From NCBI GenBank assembly GCA_964480945.1, contig CAYZRX010000052.1, positions 1 through 27,768 of the forward strand: DNA of 27,768 nucleotides, in the 5' to 3' direction. Positions within the stretch are counted from its first letter, which is position 1. The number at the start of each line of letters is the position of its first letter. A program made the translations under genes and the position numbers. Under the pieces are notes generated by a model. It searched no databases, was not told where the DNA came from, and saw nothing but the letters and a program-made list of their open reading frames with translations. Of this stretch, positions 1 through 7,619 are shown in pieces. Origin of the DNA: VGWB01 sp964480945 (GTDB taxonomy: Bacteria; Bacteroidota; Ignavibacteria; UBA10030).

Positions 1-51
1 TCTCAGAAACGCACCTGCCTCAAGCGCGGCGTCGATGGCGAGCTGGAGCAT
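1..51 (-). CDS. Inositol monophosphatase family protein, N-terminal fragment (runs off the left edge)
   Basis: Only the first 17 codons are inside the window, reading leftward from an ATG at 51: MLQLAIDAALEAGAFLR. This resembles the opening helix of SuhB/IMPase-family sugar phosphatases (a short N-terminal helix with an A-x-x-A-G pattern). The start is supported by an AAGGAG sequence seven bases upstream of the ATG. IMPases hydrolyse inositol-1-phosphate or related phosphates with Mg2+, but none of the catalytic motifs is visible here, so the family call rests on a very short stretch. The gene is divergent from the SPFH gene and shares the 52-292 intergenic region, where I see no convincing promoter on either strand. 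Confidence 0.45.
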   Translation of the reverse strand, partial: MLQLAIDAALEAGAFLR

Positions 52-292
52 AGTGTTCTCCTTTTTCGGTCCCAAGATACGGAAAAAACGACGCGAACTC
101 CAGCACCCGAGCTTCACTGGCAAATCCCCCGCGTGGGTCGAAAGGGGGGAACTGTTCCTGGTCAAGGAAGATTCTGCGTTGCGATACAGACCAAAAATCT
201 GTAAGTTGAAGGCACGAGATGTCAACCGGCAGCGCATATCCTAATGAGCTGTCTCATGCACACATCCACTTCACCAAACCATGGAGGTTCCT

Positions 293-1183
293 ATGATCTT
301 CGTCATCAGTGTGCTGATTGCCGTGGCCGCCATCTTCGTGTGGCTAGGCGCAAAAAGGCAAGTGCGGCAAAACAACATCGCCTTCCAAACTGTCAGCAAA
401 GTGAGCATTCTGGCTGCAGGCGCGTTTGGAATTCTTGCCTTGCTCCAGTGTTTCACCCAAATCCCCGCGGGCCACGTTGGCGTGGTAGATTTCTTCGGCA
501 TCGTGTCAGAGAAGACTCTTCCGGGCGGAATCAATCTGGTAAATCCGCTTGCACGGGTGATCAAGTATTCCATCCAGACGAAAGAGCATAAGGAAACGAT
601 GGAAGTCCTCTCACGCGAAGGACTCACCATCGGATTGGAGGTCAGCGCTCTCTACAGGCTCAACCCCGACTCTGCGGCTCGCGTCTACAAGACCGTTGCC
701 GGTGGCGACTACGAAACCATCATCCTCATCCCGCAATTCCGCTCTATCTGCCGCGCAGTCACGGCAAGCTTTCAGGCAAGCGCGCTGTATTCAACCGAGC
801 GGGAGCAGCTCGGTTCATCGATTCAGGAAGAGCTTGCCAGAACGGTTGCCCCTCGGGGTGTTACAGTTGAAAGTACGCCAATCCGCAATGTTGCGCTACC
901 CACACAACTCACGGAAGCAATAGAACAAAAGCAGCGCGCCGACCAGGAAAGCCAGCGGATGGAGTTTATTCTTACAAAGGAGAAGCAGGAAGCAGACCGG
1001 AAGCGGATTGAAGCAAAAGGTATTGCCGACTTCCAGACGATTGTCGCCGCAGGCATCAGCGAACAACTGCTGCGGTGGAAAGGAATTGAAGCAACGTTGA
1101 AAATTGCAGAATCGAACAACGCGAAGGTGATCATTATCGGAAGCGGAAAAGATGGGCTGCCGATTATTCTAGATACGAAGTGA
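293..1183 (+). CDS. SPFH/prohibitin-family membrane protein
   Basis: A 296-residue protein of the SPFH (band 7) superfamily, closest in layout to prohibitins. These are membrane-anchored ring-forming scaffolds linked to membrane microdomains and protease control. Residues about 1-20 and 33-54 are hydrophobic and likely membrane segments. The SPFH domain follows, starting near IPAGHVGVVDFFG, with the typical REGL segment and the 'GV.VES..IRNV.LP..L..AI..K..A.Q' region. It runs into a charged helix rich in Glu, Lys and Arg (EKQEADRKRIEAKG), the expected coiled coil. An ATG at 281 is in frame, but the one at 293 is preceded by a perfect GGAGG (283-287) at five-base spacing, so 293 is the likely start. 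The gene appears monocistronic, because 327 bp follow before the next gene. Its substrate or partner protein is not evident. Confidence 0.86.
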   Translation: MIFVISVLIAVAAIFVWLGAKRQVRQNNIAFQTVSKVSILAAGAFGILALLQCFTQIPAGHVGVVDFFGIVSEKTLPGGINLVNPLARVIKYSIQTKEHKETMEVLSREGLTIGLEVSALYRLNPDSAARVYKTVAGGDYETIILIPQFRSICRAVTASFQASALYSTEREQLGSSIQEELARTVAPRGVTVESTPIRNVALPTQLTEAIEQKQRADQESQRMEFILTKEKQEADRKRIEAKGIADFQTIVAAGISEQLLRWKGIEATLKIAESNNAKVIIIGSGKDGLPIILDTK

Positions 1184-1510
1184 ACAGCGGATGAAGGGAT
1201 AAAGAGATGAAGAGGACGGGATTGATGGCTCTCTTCACTCCGAATGTGGCATGTGAAGCCGGGGGAATCCCTGAGCCTTGAATCGAAAGAAAGATAGCCT
1301 TGACCGATCCCGCTTGGCAACTGCAGGAGGAGCCGGCGAGGAGAGGAAGAAAAGGAGCAAGTAGAACACGATCTTTTGACTTCTCGCCCCGATCGCGTTC
1401 GGAAGCACCAAGCTTGATCGAACACAACAACGTTGAGTTTGACGGCCGCTTTCGTTCGTGGTGTGCCAAGCCCATTTGGGGAGCAAACGCACAAATTGCA
1501 AGGAGGACCC
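1184..1510. other. Gene-free stretch between the SPFH and GNAT genes
   Basis: I see no coding region, RNA gene, strong hairpin terminator or well-spaced promoter in these 327 bases. The only marked signals are a purine-rich run around 1325-1360 and, at the right end, the Shine-Dalgarno sequence AGGAGG at 1501-1506 belonging to the next gene. Confidence 0.5.
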
Positions 1511-2635
1511 GTGTCGCTCGAGATTCGCGAGGTAAAGACGGACAAAGACCTGAAGCGGTTTATCCGCTTTCCCTTCACGCTCTATCGGAACAGCCCGTAT
1601 TGGATCCCGCCACTGCTGGCCGATGAGCTCCGAACGCTGCGGCAAAGTACCAACCCGTCATTCCAGCACTGCAAGGCTCGCTACTGGCTTGCCTATCGAG
1701 GGAAGGAGCTCTGCGGCAGGATCGCCGGAATCATCAATCACGCTTACATCTCCGCGTGGGGCAGCCGCTATGTCCGCTTCAGCTGGATTGATTTCATCGA
1801 TGACGAGGAGGTCTCCTCCGCGCTGTTTGAGGCTGTCGAATCGTGGGCGCGATCGGAGGGAATGACGGCGGTTCATGGCCCTTTGGGCTTCACCGACATG
1901 GATCCCGAAGGAATGCTCGTCGAAGGGTTCAAAGAACTCGGAACGATTGCGACGATCTACAACTACCCGTACTACCCAGCGCATACAGAAAAGCGAGGAT
2001 ATCAGAAGGATACCGACTGGCTGGAATACGAAGTCAGCGTCCCTCGCACGATCCCCGAGAACGCAATGAAGATCGCCGCCTTGGCGGAGGAGCGCCGGCA
2101 CGTGCACGTGCTGCCCGCCAGGAAGAGCAAAGACTTTCTCCCGTACGCAAACCAGATTTTCGACCTCATCAACACGACGTACAAAGACTTCTACGGATTT
2201 GTACAGCTAACGAGGGAGCAGATCGATTGGTATGTCAAGGCGTATTTCCCGAACGTGGTCCCAGACTACGTGAAGGTCATCCTCGATGAGGAGAATAAGG
2301 TCGCCGGGTTCGTCATCGGCATGCCCTCGCTCTCCAGGGCTTTCCAGAAAGCACGGGGTCGGCTTTTCCCGTTCGGGTTCATCCATGTCCTGAAAGCCCT
2401 CCGGAAGCCCACGCAGATCGATCTCTTCCTGGGAGCTGTCAGGCCCGATTTGCAGGGGAAAGGGGCCGACGCACTGTTGATCACCTACTTGGCACAATCG
2501 TGCATCAAGAACGGAATCCTCTCTGCAGAATCAAATCCCGAGCTGGAGAACAACCTGCTGGTCCAGGGACACTGGAAGCACTTCGAACGACGGCAGCACA
2601 AGCGCCGCCGCTGCTACATCAAGCACCTTCAATGA
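1511..2635 (+). CDS. GNAT-fold acyltransferase-like protein (YghO-like)
   Basis: A 374-residue protein resembling the large GNAT-related family that includes E. coli YghO, whose substrate is unknown to me. Family-like features are the N-terminal 'FIRFPFTLYRNSPYWIPPL' segment, the 'GRIAGIINHAY' strand, 'HGPLGFTDMDPEGMLVEGF', and a C-terminal GNAT-like half containing 'GAVRPDLQGKGADALLI', which fits the acetyl-CoA pyrophosphate loop. The reading frame is open back to an ATG at 1433. A GTG at 1511 is directly preceded by AGGAGG (1501-1506), and family similarity begins with SLEIREV right after it, so I chose 1511. It stands alone, converging on the thiamine operon with a palindrome between. Transfer of an acyl group from acyl-CoA is plausible but unproven, and databases often mislabel this family. 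Confidence 0.75.
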   Translation: MSLEIREVKTDKDLKRFIRFPFTLYRNSPYWIPPLLADELRTLRQSTNPSFQHCKARYWLAYRGKELCGRIAGIINHAYISAWGSRYVRFSWIDFIDDEEVSSALFEAVESWARSEGMTAVHGPLGFTDMDPEGMLVEGFKELGTIATIYNYPYYPAHTEKRGYQKDTDWLEYEVSVPRTIPENAMKIAALAEERRHVHVLPARKSKDFLPYANQIFDLINTTYKDFYGFVQLTREQIDWYVKAYFPNVVPDYVKVILDEENKVAGFVIGMPSLSRAFQKARGRLFPFGFIHVLKALRKPTQIDLFLGAVRPDLQGKGADALLITYLAQSCIKNGILSAESNPELENNLLVQGHWKHFERRQHKRRRCYIKHLQ

Positions 2636-2642
2636 CCATGAT

Positions 2643-2671
2643 GTGCCACGCACCTTAGAGGTGCGTGGCAC
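2643..2671. repeat. Perfect 13-bp palindrome between convergent genes (REP-like and/or bidirectional terminator)
   Basis: The arms GTGCCACGCACCT (2643-2655) and AGGTGCGTGGCAC (2659-2671) are exact reverse complements around a three-base TAG. The element lies 7 bp after the GNAT stop and 15 bp after the symporter stop on the other strand. That position suits a bidirectional terminator, but there is no T-tract on either side. The sequence type resembles dispersed REP-like palindromes. I see no second copy in this window. Confidence 0.7.
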
Positions 2672-2686
2672 GTTGCTGGCACCTTC

Positions 2687-4111
2687 CTACGAAGCGCGAT
2701 GGCGAGCCTGCGTAAACTTGCCAACGCCCCAAATCACCAACGCAACGAGCAGCCCGGGATACATCGGCTCCACACCCAGCCAGTACGACGGTTGGCCATT
2801 GGCTAGATGGAGTTGGCCGTCCAGGAGGCTCGCCGTTGAGACGAGCCACCCGAGCAGCATTGCCCAAAAGGCGTAGCGGGATGGAATGCGGAGAGGTTCG
2901 AAGTAGCTCGCCATCAGCGGGATCAACAGACCTGGAATGATCGCTGTGCCGATGGTATACCAGATCTTCACCACTGAGGGGACGAGGAGTGAGAGAAGCA
3001 TGGAGAAGAGAGCGGAAATCACCAGCCCGATCTTCGTCCACCGATTGACGGTTGCCTCAGCGTCAACAGGCTCTGATGGCCGTGTCATCCGGCCCACGAT
3101 GTCCCTCCCGATCGTCGTTGCCGAGATGAACATCAGACTACTGAGCGTGGACATGATCGTAGCCAGCATCCCGATATAGAACAGCCCTTTGGCGATCGAA
3201 GGAAGGGTGATCTCCGCGAGAAGGGGGTAGGAAAACGCGGGGTTCGGAATGTTCGGCAGTGCCGCGCGTGCATAGAGGCCTGCCGCGCTCGTCATGAAGT
3301 CGAAGCAGAACCAGAACACGATCGAAAGCAGAATCCCTCGCTGCGCCGTCTTGCCATCCTTCGCCGCGTAGCACCGTTGATGGAACGCCGGGTCGACGAG
3401 CGTCCAGAGAGCGATGAAGAACCAGACAAGGATGTACTGCCACGAGTTCCCCCCGTGCCAGGTGAGATGCAGTGGGGGGACATTCCGCTCGATGAACCCC
3501 AGGCCTCCGAACTTCGAATACGCGAACGGCAGGATCATCGCGAACCCCAGGAACATCATCACAAATTCGAACGCGTTTGCCCAGATATCCGATCGAAACC
3601 CTCCCCAATAGAGGTAACAGACCGTCAAAATCGTCGTCACGAGAACGCTGGTGGCGAGATCGACTCCGAACACAAGCTGCGCGAGGAGGCCGAGCATCAA
3701 AACATAAGCAGCGGGAGTCACCAGAACGAACGTGAGTACGCCGCCGAGCATCGCCGTCCGCTTATCGTATGACGCTTCAAGTTTATCGGGAATTGTAACG
3801 TGGTTCGTCGCACGAACCCTCTTCGCGAGGAACAGGGCGAAGAGGAGCGCAAAGAGGTAGTACGGAACGCCGAAGACGACCCAGTTGGAGATCCCGTACT
3901 TGTAGGAGAACTCGCCTACTCCGAGAATACCGCCGTACCACGTCGATACCAGCGTCGCAACGAACATTGGCAGCGTGATCGTCCTGCCGGCGAGGAGGTA
4001 GTCATCGGAGGCCTCCTTCGGCCTGCGGGCAGCCCGGAAGCCGATAACGACGACGGCCGCAAAATAGAGGATGATGAGAAGTGAGTCGATGAGGCTGAAA
4101 TGGACCATCAT
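2687..4111 (-). CDS. Sodium:solute symporter (SSS family), predicted thiamine or thiamine-precursor importer
   Basis: A 474-residue polytopic inner-membrane protein of the SSS (PutP/PanF-like) family, which couples Na+ entry to solute uptake. It shows many hydrophobic segments (about 12-13), the early 'DDYLLAGRTITLPMFVATLVSTWYGG' region typical of SSS proteins and the 'MSTLSSLMFISATTIGRDIVGR' segment that matches the conserved SSS helix with Ser/Thr residues. Two adjacent ATG codons (4111, 4108) begin it, eight bases after the thiN stop, so it is the last gene of the TPP-riboswitch transcript. SSS members called ThiV were predicted in thiamine regulons by comparative genomics, so a role in thiamine or pyrimidine-precursor import is a reasonable inference. 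The substrate cannot be read from sequence alone. Confidence 0.9.
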   Translation of the reverse strand: MMVHFSLIDSLLIILYFAAVVVIGFRAARRPKEASDDYLLAGRTITLPMFVATLVSTWYGGILGVGEFSYKYGISNWVVFGVPYYLFALLFALFLAKRVRATNHVTIPDKLEASYDKRTAMLGGVLTFVLVTPAAYVLMLGLLAQLVFGVDLATSVLVTTILTVCYLYWGGFRSDIWANAFEFVMMFLGFAMILPFAYSKFGGLGFIERNVPPLHLTWHGGNSWQYILVWFFIALWTLVDPAFHQRCYAAKDGKTAQRGILLSIVFWFCFDFMTSAAGLYARAALPNIPNPAFSYPLLAEITLPSIAKGLFYIGMLATIMSTLSSLMFISATTIGRDIVGRMTRPSEPVDAEATVNRWTKIGLVISALFSMLLSLLVPSVVKIWYTIGTAIIPGLLIPLMASYFEPLRIPSRYAFWAMLLGWLVSTASLLDGQLHLANGQPSYWLGVEPMYPGLLVALVIWGVGKFTQARHRAS

Positions 4112-4119
4112 CGGCCAGC

Positions 4120-4752
4120 TCAGGGGCGGGCAGAGAGTTTGAAGAGGAGCAGATGGCCTTTCTTGACCTTGATCGTGACGGGGCTCGCGAGCACGATGTT
4201 GCTGGTTCCTTCCCTGACGCCGAGCTCGAGCGTCTCGTCTTCCAGCGCGTAGCGAAGACCGGCGGTGGTGATTCCCTCGCAGCGGTTGAGCGGAATCAGC
4301 GACACGACATCTCCGCGTCTCGCCTCGACGGTCAGCTCCTTGCCGACGTACATCATCTCGCCCAAATCATCGACAAAGCGCACGAGGGCATCGGGATAGA
4401 ACTTCGGGAGGACGCCCAGATTTCCTACCGTGTGGTCCAGGCGCTTGCCTGAAGCACCGACCACAGTGATATGATCGTACTTCTGCTTGACGGTCCAGGA
4501 GATCGCCTTTTCCAGATCGGTGGTCTCATCGTCCGTGTCCTCGTATGTCGGGACCCTCTGGAACTTCACCAGTGCTTCGGCATGGACCGAGTCAAGGTCG
4601 CCGACGATCGCGTCCGGCCTGATCCCGAACTTGAGGGCCGTGTTCGTCCCCCCATCTGCACAAACGACGACGTCCGCCTGTTTCGACAACGATTGGAGGA
4701 GCTGCTTCCTGGGCGGCTCGCCGTTCGCTATGATGAGCGCTCGTTTCATCAT
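4120..4752 (-). CDS. thiN: Thiamine pyrophosphokinase
   Basis: A 210-residue enzyme that makes thiamine diphosphate from thiamine and ATP in the cytoplasm. Family motifs are present in order: CADGGTN (31-37), VGDLDS (50-55), the acidic TDDETTDLEKA (73-83) and GASGKRLDHTVGNL (99-112). The C-terminal part (about 130-210) fits the vitamin-B1-binding beta domain. The open frame extends upstream into the receptor gene, but family members start at MKRALIIANGE, so I chose the double ATG at 4752/4749. The only nearby GGAGGAGG (about 4780) is too far upstream to set that start. The gene sits 43 bp after the receptor stop and 8 bp before the symporter. This is the salvage route to TPP, so the cell can use imported thiamine directly. 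Confidence 0.93.
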   Translation of the reverse strand: MMKRALIIANGEPPRKQLLQSLSKQADVVVCADGGTNTALKFGIRPDAIVGDLDSVHAEALVKFQRVPTYEDTDDETTDLEKAISWTVKQKYDHITVVGASGKRLDHTVGNLGVLPKFYPDALVRFVDDLGEMMYVGKELTVEARRGDVVSLIPLNRCEGITTAGLRYALEDETLELGVREGTSNIVLASPVTIKVKKGHLLLFKLSARP

Positions 4753-4795
4753 TGTCTCGGGGGTGAAGAATCGATGCCTCCTCCGTGAGCCCATA

Positions 4796-7243
4796 TTACA
4801 AATCAATTCGTAGAGAGGCAAAGGCGTTCCTCTCTGCGGCAGGATAGAACTGGTCGCTTTCACCGTTGCTTGCGTAGATGGCGTTGAAGAGGTTGTTCAC
4901 CTGTACGCGCAGCTCCAAATGTCGAAGCGACGCGATAACCGGCAGTCTGTACGCAAACCAGGCATTCACAACGGTGTAAGCGTCCACCGTGCGATTTGGA
5001 TCCTCGATCCCTTTTCCGGGATTTTGGAAATTGTCCGTATAGAATTTTCCGACGTGCTGGAGGGAAAGAGAGAGCGTGAGCTTCTCCGTCCGGTACGTTG
5101 CGCGGGCGTTGGCGAGGAAATCCGGAAATCCAGCGATGCTGTTCCCGTCGAGCGATATGGGCGTCGATCCGTTGTACACAGCGTACTTCTCCAACCGGTT
5201 CCTGCTGAACGTTGCGTTCCCCTGGAGCTCAAAGCCCTCGAGAGGCCGCGCAGCCGCCGTCAATTCAATCCCTTGGTGCAGGGTTCTGTCCGCATTCCCC
5301 GTGACTGGAATCCCGAAACGATCCAGCTGCCCCTGTTTGATGATCTCGTCTTTGAAACTCATATAGAACAGGTTCGCCGTCACGTGTAAGTCTTTGTCGA
5401 CATACCCGCCTCCGAGCTCGATGTCGATCAGAGCCTCGGGTTTCACCAGCGGATCCGAGAAATCATAAGCGCCGTTTGGGAGGGTCTTGAATTGCGGCGT
5501 GACTGGTCCCCAGGATGCCGGCGTGCTCGCTTCCCCCGCGTTGTACAGGTTCGTCAGCCTCGGCTCGCGGGACGTCCGGGAGATCTCGGTGTAGACGTTG
5601 ATCTTTTCGTTGATGTTGTAATTGAGTCCGATGCGTGGGTTGAGAAAGTGATACGGGACGGAGAAATTTGTGTTCAAGTACTTCTCATCATAGAGCCGGT
5701 AGCGATTGTATACATATTGAAGATCGGCCTGCAGCGTGAGGTCGGGTCGAAGGTTATACAGCTCGTGGGCGTACAGCGAGATGATGTCTTTCCCTCCCCG
5801 ATACTCGTAGTAATGGTAGTCTGGTGTAACACCCACCGGCATGTTCTCTCCCCAGCGCAGCGCGCCCCAGTGCAGCGACCTGTGGATCCGGAACTCCGCA
5901 CCCACCGTCAGCTGCCCGGCGTCGTGCTGGATGCTCGCCCGCGGCAACCAGCCGTACTGAACATTGCTCACCCACGCGCGTATCAAGGCTCCGGGGATGT
6001 AGAGCGTATCCGGATCGCCCGCGACGGCAAACCCGTTGCTCGGGGTGATGCGAAAGTACGAGTACGGGGCCCAGGATCCATCGTAGTCAAAGAAACCGTC
6101 CCCCGTCACGAGAAAGAGGGCGTTGTTCAGTGTGAGCTTATGGCTCAGGCGCCACTCATGCAGGATCTCGCAGTGAGGTTGACTGAAGTTTTCGATCTCC
6201 TCAGGCCTGGCGATCGGGTTCTGCCTTCGTACGTCTGAATTGGATGAGTAGGCATCCCCCTTGGCAATGCCGTAGTAAGCGAGATGATCTGCAACTGGCC
6301 CGCCGTAGAAGTTGAACTGCGTCGTCATTGTTTCGTCATAACGGACGGCCCCCAGGAAGTAGCTGGAGAAATCTGTCCACGACTTCTCCCGGTAGCCATC
6401 GCTCTGGATCCGGGAAAGCCGGCCGTAGAGCTGGTACTTCTCGCCGACAAGCCCGGAATTGATCGCAACGGAGTACTTACGGGTGTTGTAAGTCCCGTAG
6501 CCGGAAGAGAAACTGATGCCGGGCGTTTTCGAGTAGCTTGAGGTAATGATGTTCACCGATCCGCCGATGGCGGGTGGCCCGTAGAAAGCAGACCCCGCGC
6601 CCCGCTGGACCTGAATATCCTGAAGGTTCGCCGCAAGGTCCGGAAAATCAAGCCAATAGACGTCGTGATCCTCGGGATCATTTTGCGGGATGCCGTTAAT
6701 CATGACCGAGATTCGCCGCTGATCGAACCCCCGGATGTTCAGATAGTTGTAGCCGATCCCGTTGCCGTTTTCCGAATAGAACGTGGTCGACGGGAGCTCT
6801 GAGAGGAGCGCCGGGATATCCTGCGTGGAATAACGGTCGGCCAGCTCACGCGCCGTCAGCGTTGCGAACGCTACGGGGTTCTGGCGCTCCCGCGCGCGTG
6901 TTGCCGAGACGATGATCGTCTGCCCTGGCAGAACGGTCGGCTCCATGCCGATCGCGAGCGTGATGGTCTTGCCCGCGGTGATCGACACTGCGAGCGTTTT
7001 TGGCCTGTACCCGATATAGGTTACCCTCAGCACATATGATCCGGCTGGAATTTGACGAAGCTGAAACATCCCGTCCTCCCCGGCGTTAACACCGAACGAC
7101 GTGCCCTGCACCAGGACGTTCGCCGCGGCCAACGGATGGTTGGTTTCCCCGTCGAACACTCTTCCTTCGATGCTGCCTGTCTCCTGCGCGTACAGAGAGC
7201 AGGAAAAAGCCATCAGTACAGCGAATGTGAAAAACCATCTCAT
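4796..7243 (-). CDS. TonB-dependent outer-membrane receptor, predicted thiamine(-precursor) uptake
   Basis: An 815-residue receptor. Residues 1-19 form a signal peptide ending LYA before Gln20. Residues about 24-101 are a carboxypeptidase-regulatory-like beta sandwich (SIEGRVFDGETNHPLAAANV), as is usual in Bacteroidota receptors. TIIVSATR (109-116) looks like a TonB box, followed by the plug domain (LNIRGFDQRRISVMINGIPQ; VQRGAGSAFYGPPAIGGSVNI) and a 22-strand-type barrel ending ERNAFASLRIDL. The frame is open to 7483, but the start at 7243 is set by GGAGGAG just upstream and by the signal peptide. Because a TPP riboswitch controls it and thiN follows, thiamine or a thiamine precursor is the likely ligand. 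Energy would come from TonB-ExbBD, which is not in the window. Confidence 0.94.
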   Translation of the reverse strand: MRWFFTFAVLMAFSCSLYAQETGSIEGRVFDGETNHPLAAANVLVQGTSFGVNAGEDGMFQLRQIPAGSYVLRVTYIGYRPKTLAVSITAGKTITLAIGMEPTVLPGQTIIVSATRARERQNPVAFATLTARELADRYSTQDIPALLSELPSTTFYSENGNGIGYNYLNIRGFDQRRISVMINGIPQNDPEDHDVYWLDFPDLAANLQDIQVQRGAGSAFYGPPAIGGSVNIITSSYSKTPGISFSSGYGTYNTRKYSVAINSGLVGEKYQLYGRLSRIQSDGYREKSWTDFSSYFLGAVRYDETMTTQFNFYGGPVADHLAYYGIAKGDAYSSNSDVRRQNPIARPEEIENFSQPHCEILHEWRLSHKLTLNNALFLVTGDGFFDYDGSWAPYSYFRITPSNGFAVAGDPDTLYIPGALIRAWVSNVQYGWLPRASIQHDAGQLTVGAEFRIHRSLHWGALRWGENMPVGVTPDYHYYEYRGGKDIISLYAHELYNLRPDLTLQADLQYVYNRYRLYDEKYLNTNFSVPYHFLNPRIGLNYNINEKINVYTEISRTSREPRLTNLYNAGEASTPASWGPVTPQFKTLPNGAYDFSDPLVKPEALIDIELGGGYVDKDLHVTANLFYMSFKDEIIKQGQLDRFGIPVTGNADRTLHQGIELTAAARPLEGFELQGNATFSRNRLEKYAVYNGSTPISLDGNSIAGFPDFLANARATYRTEKLTLSLSLQHVGKFYTDNFQNPGKGIEDPNRTVDAYTVVNAWFAYRLPVIASLRHLELRVQVNNLFNAIYASNGESDQFYPAAERNAFASLRIDL

Positions 7244-7270
7244 ACCATACTCCTCCTCAGACAAACAAAT

Positions 7271-7314
7271 GAAAAAGCCGCTTTCCGCCTGGGGGTGAGG
7301 GCGAAAAACGGCTT
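7271..7314 (-). terminator. Intrinsic terminator, expression platform of the TPP riboswitch
   Basis: Reading leftward, 15-bp arms (7300-7314 and 7275-7289) pair with two G-U wobbles around a 10-base loop and run into a T-rich tract (five T, C, ATTTG). It lies between the aptamer and the receptor's Shine-Dalgarno site. The terminator's first arm contains CCGTTTT, complementary to AAAACGG at the 3' end of the aptamer (P1 side). The two structures should therefore be mutually exclusive, giving TPP-induced premature termination. Confidence 0.85.
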
Positions 7315-7331
7315 CGATGGTCGAACCAAGT

Positions 7332-7431
7332 TTCCGTTTTCCTTCGCTGGTATTACCCAGTTCAGGTTCGGAGGGTTTCCTCTCAGCCCTCCCGCCCCGA
7401 GAAGCTGGAACGGGATGCACCCCTAACGGAA
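7332..7431 (-). promoter_or_regulatory. TPP riboswitch (THI element)
   Basis: The minus strand carries the hallmark THI-box segments in order: TTCCGTT, AGGGGTGC, GGGCTGAGA, ACCCTCCGAACCTGA, CTGGGTAATACCAG, CGAAGGAAAACGGAA. The end arms TTCCGTT (7425-7431) and AACGGAA (7332-7338) form a perfect 7-bp P1 helix. The CTGAGA and ACCTGA segments are the conserved pyrimidine-sensing and core bases of this class. It precedes the receptor-thiN-symporter operon and should shut it down when TPP is plentiful. Confidence 0.96.
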
Positions 7432-7464
7432 CTATCAAGAGTCTCTGTGAAAAAGAACTGATCA

Positions 7465-7493
7465 AATATACGACAAGGCGCAACCGTTGTCAA
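7465..7493 (-). promoter_or_regulatory. Sigma70-type promoter of the thiamine salvage operon
   Basis: On the minus strand a consensus -35 TTGACA (7488-7493) and a -10 TATATT (7465-7470) are separated by exactly 17 bases. Transcription would start near 7458, about 27 bases before the aptamer P1 helix. Confidence 0.82.
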
Positions 7494-7532
7494 GCAGGCC
7501 TGTAGCCTACGACATTTCGATCGGGCTTTCCC

Positions 7533-7561
7533 TTGCCTGCTATTCATTTTTTCTCTATTTT
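7533..7561 (+). promoter_or_regulatory. Candidate promoter of the ABC ATPase gene
   Basis: TTGCCT (7533-7538), a 17-base spacer and TATTTT (7556-7561) are followed by a leader of about 50 bases before the ATG at 7620. It is diverging from the thiamine operon promoter. The T-rich composition makes a chance match possible. Confidence 0.38.
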
Positions 7562-7619
7562 CTGCAGCATTCTAAAGCGATCACTTTCACGGCACGCTGC
7601 CGCTTGATCTGACATTCGA

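Noticed and set aside
35..244. 69-residue open frame at the left edge
   Set aside because: It has no Shine-Dalgarno sequence, no family resemblance and a low-complexity basic composition, and it overlaps the start of the opposite-strand IMPase-like gene.
4753..4863. N-terminal extension of thiamine pyrophosphokinase
   Set aside because: It overlaps the end of the receptor gene and precedes the conserved family start MKRALIIANGE.
7244..7483. N-terminal extension of the TonB-dependent receptor
   Set aside because: It would translate through the TPP riboswitch and terminator. The signal peptide and a strong Shine-Dalgarno site fix the start at 7243.
7484..7619. Cobalamin or other riboswitch upstream of the BtuD-like ATPase
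   Set aside because: The leader has no B12-box-like conserved segment and is too short for that aptamer.
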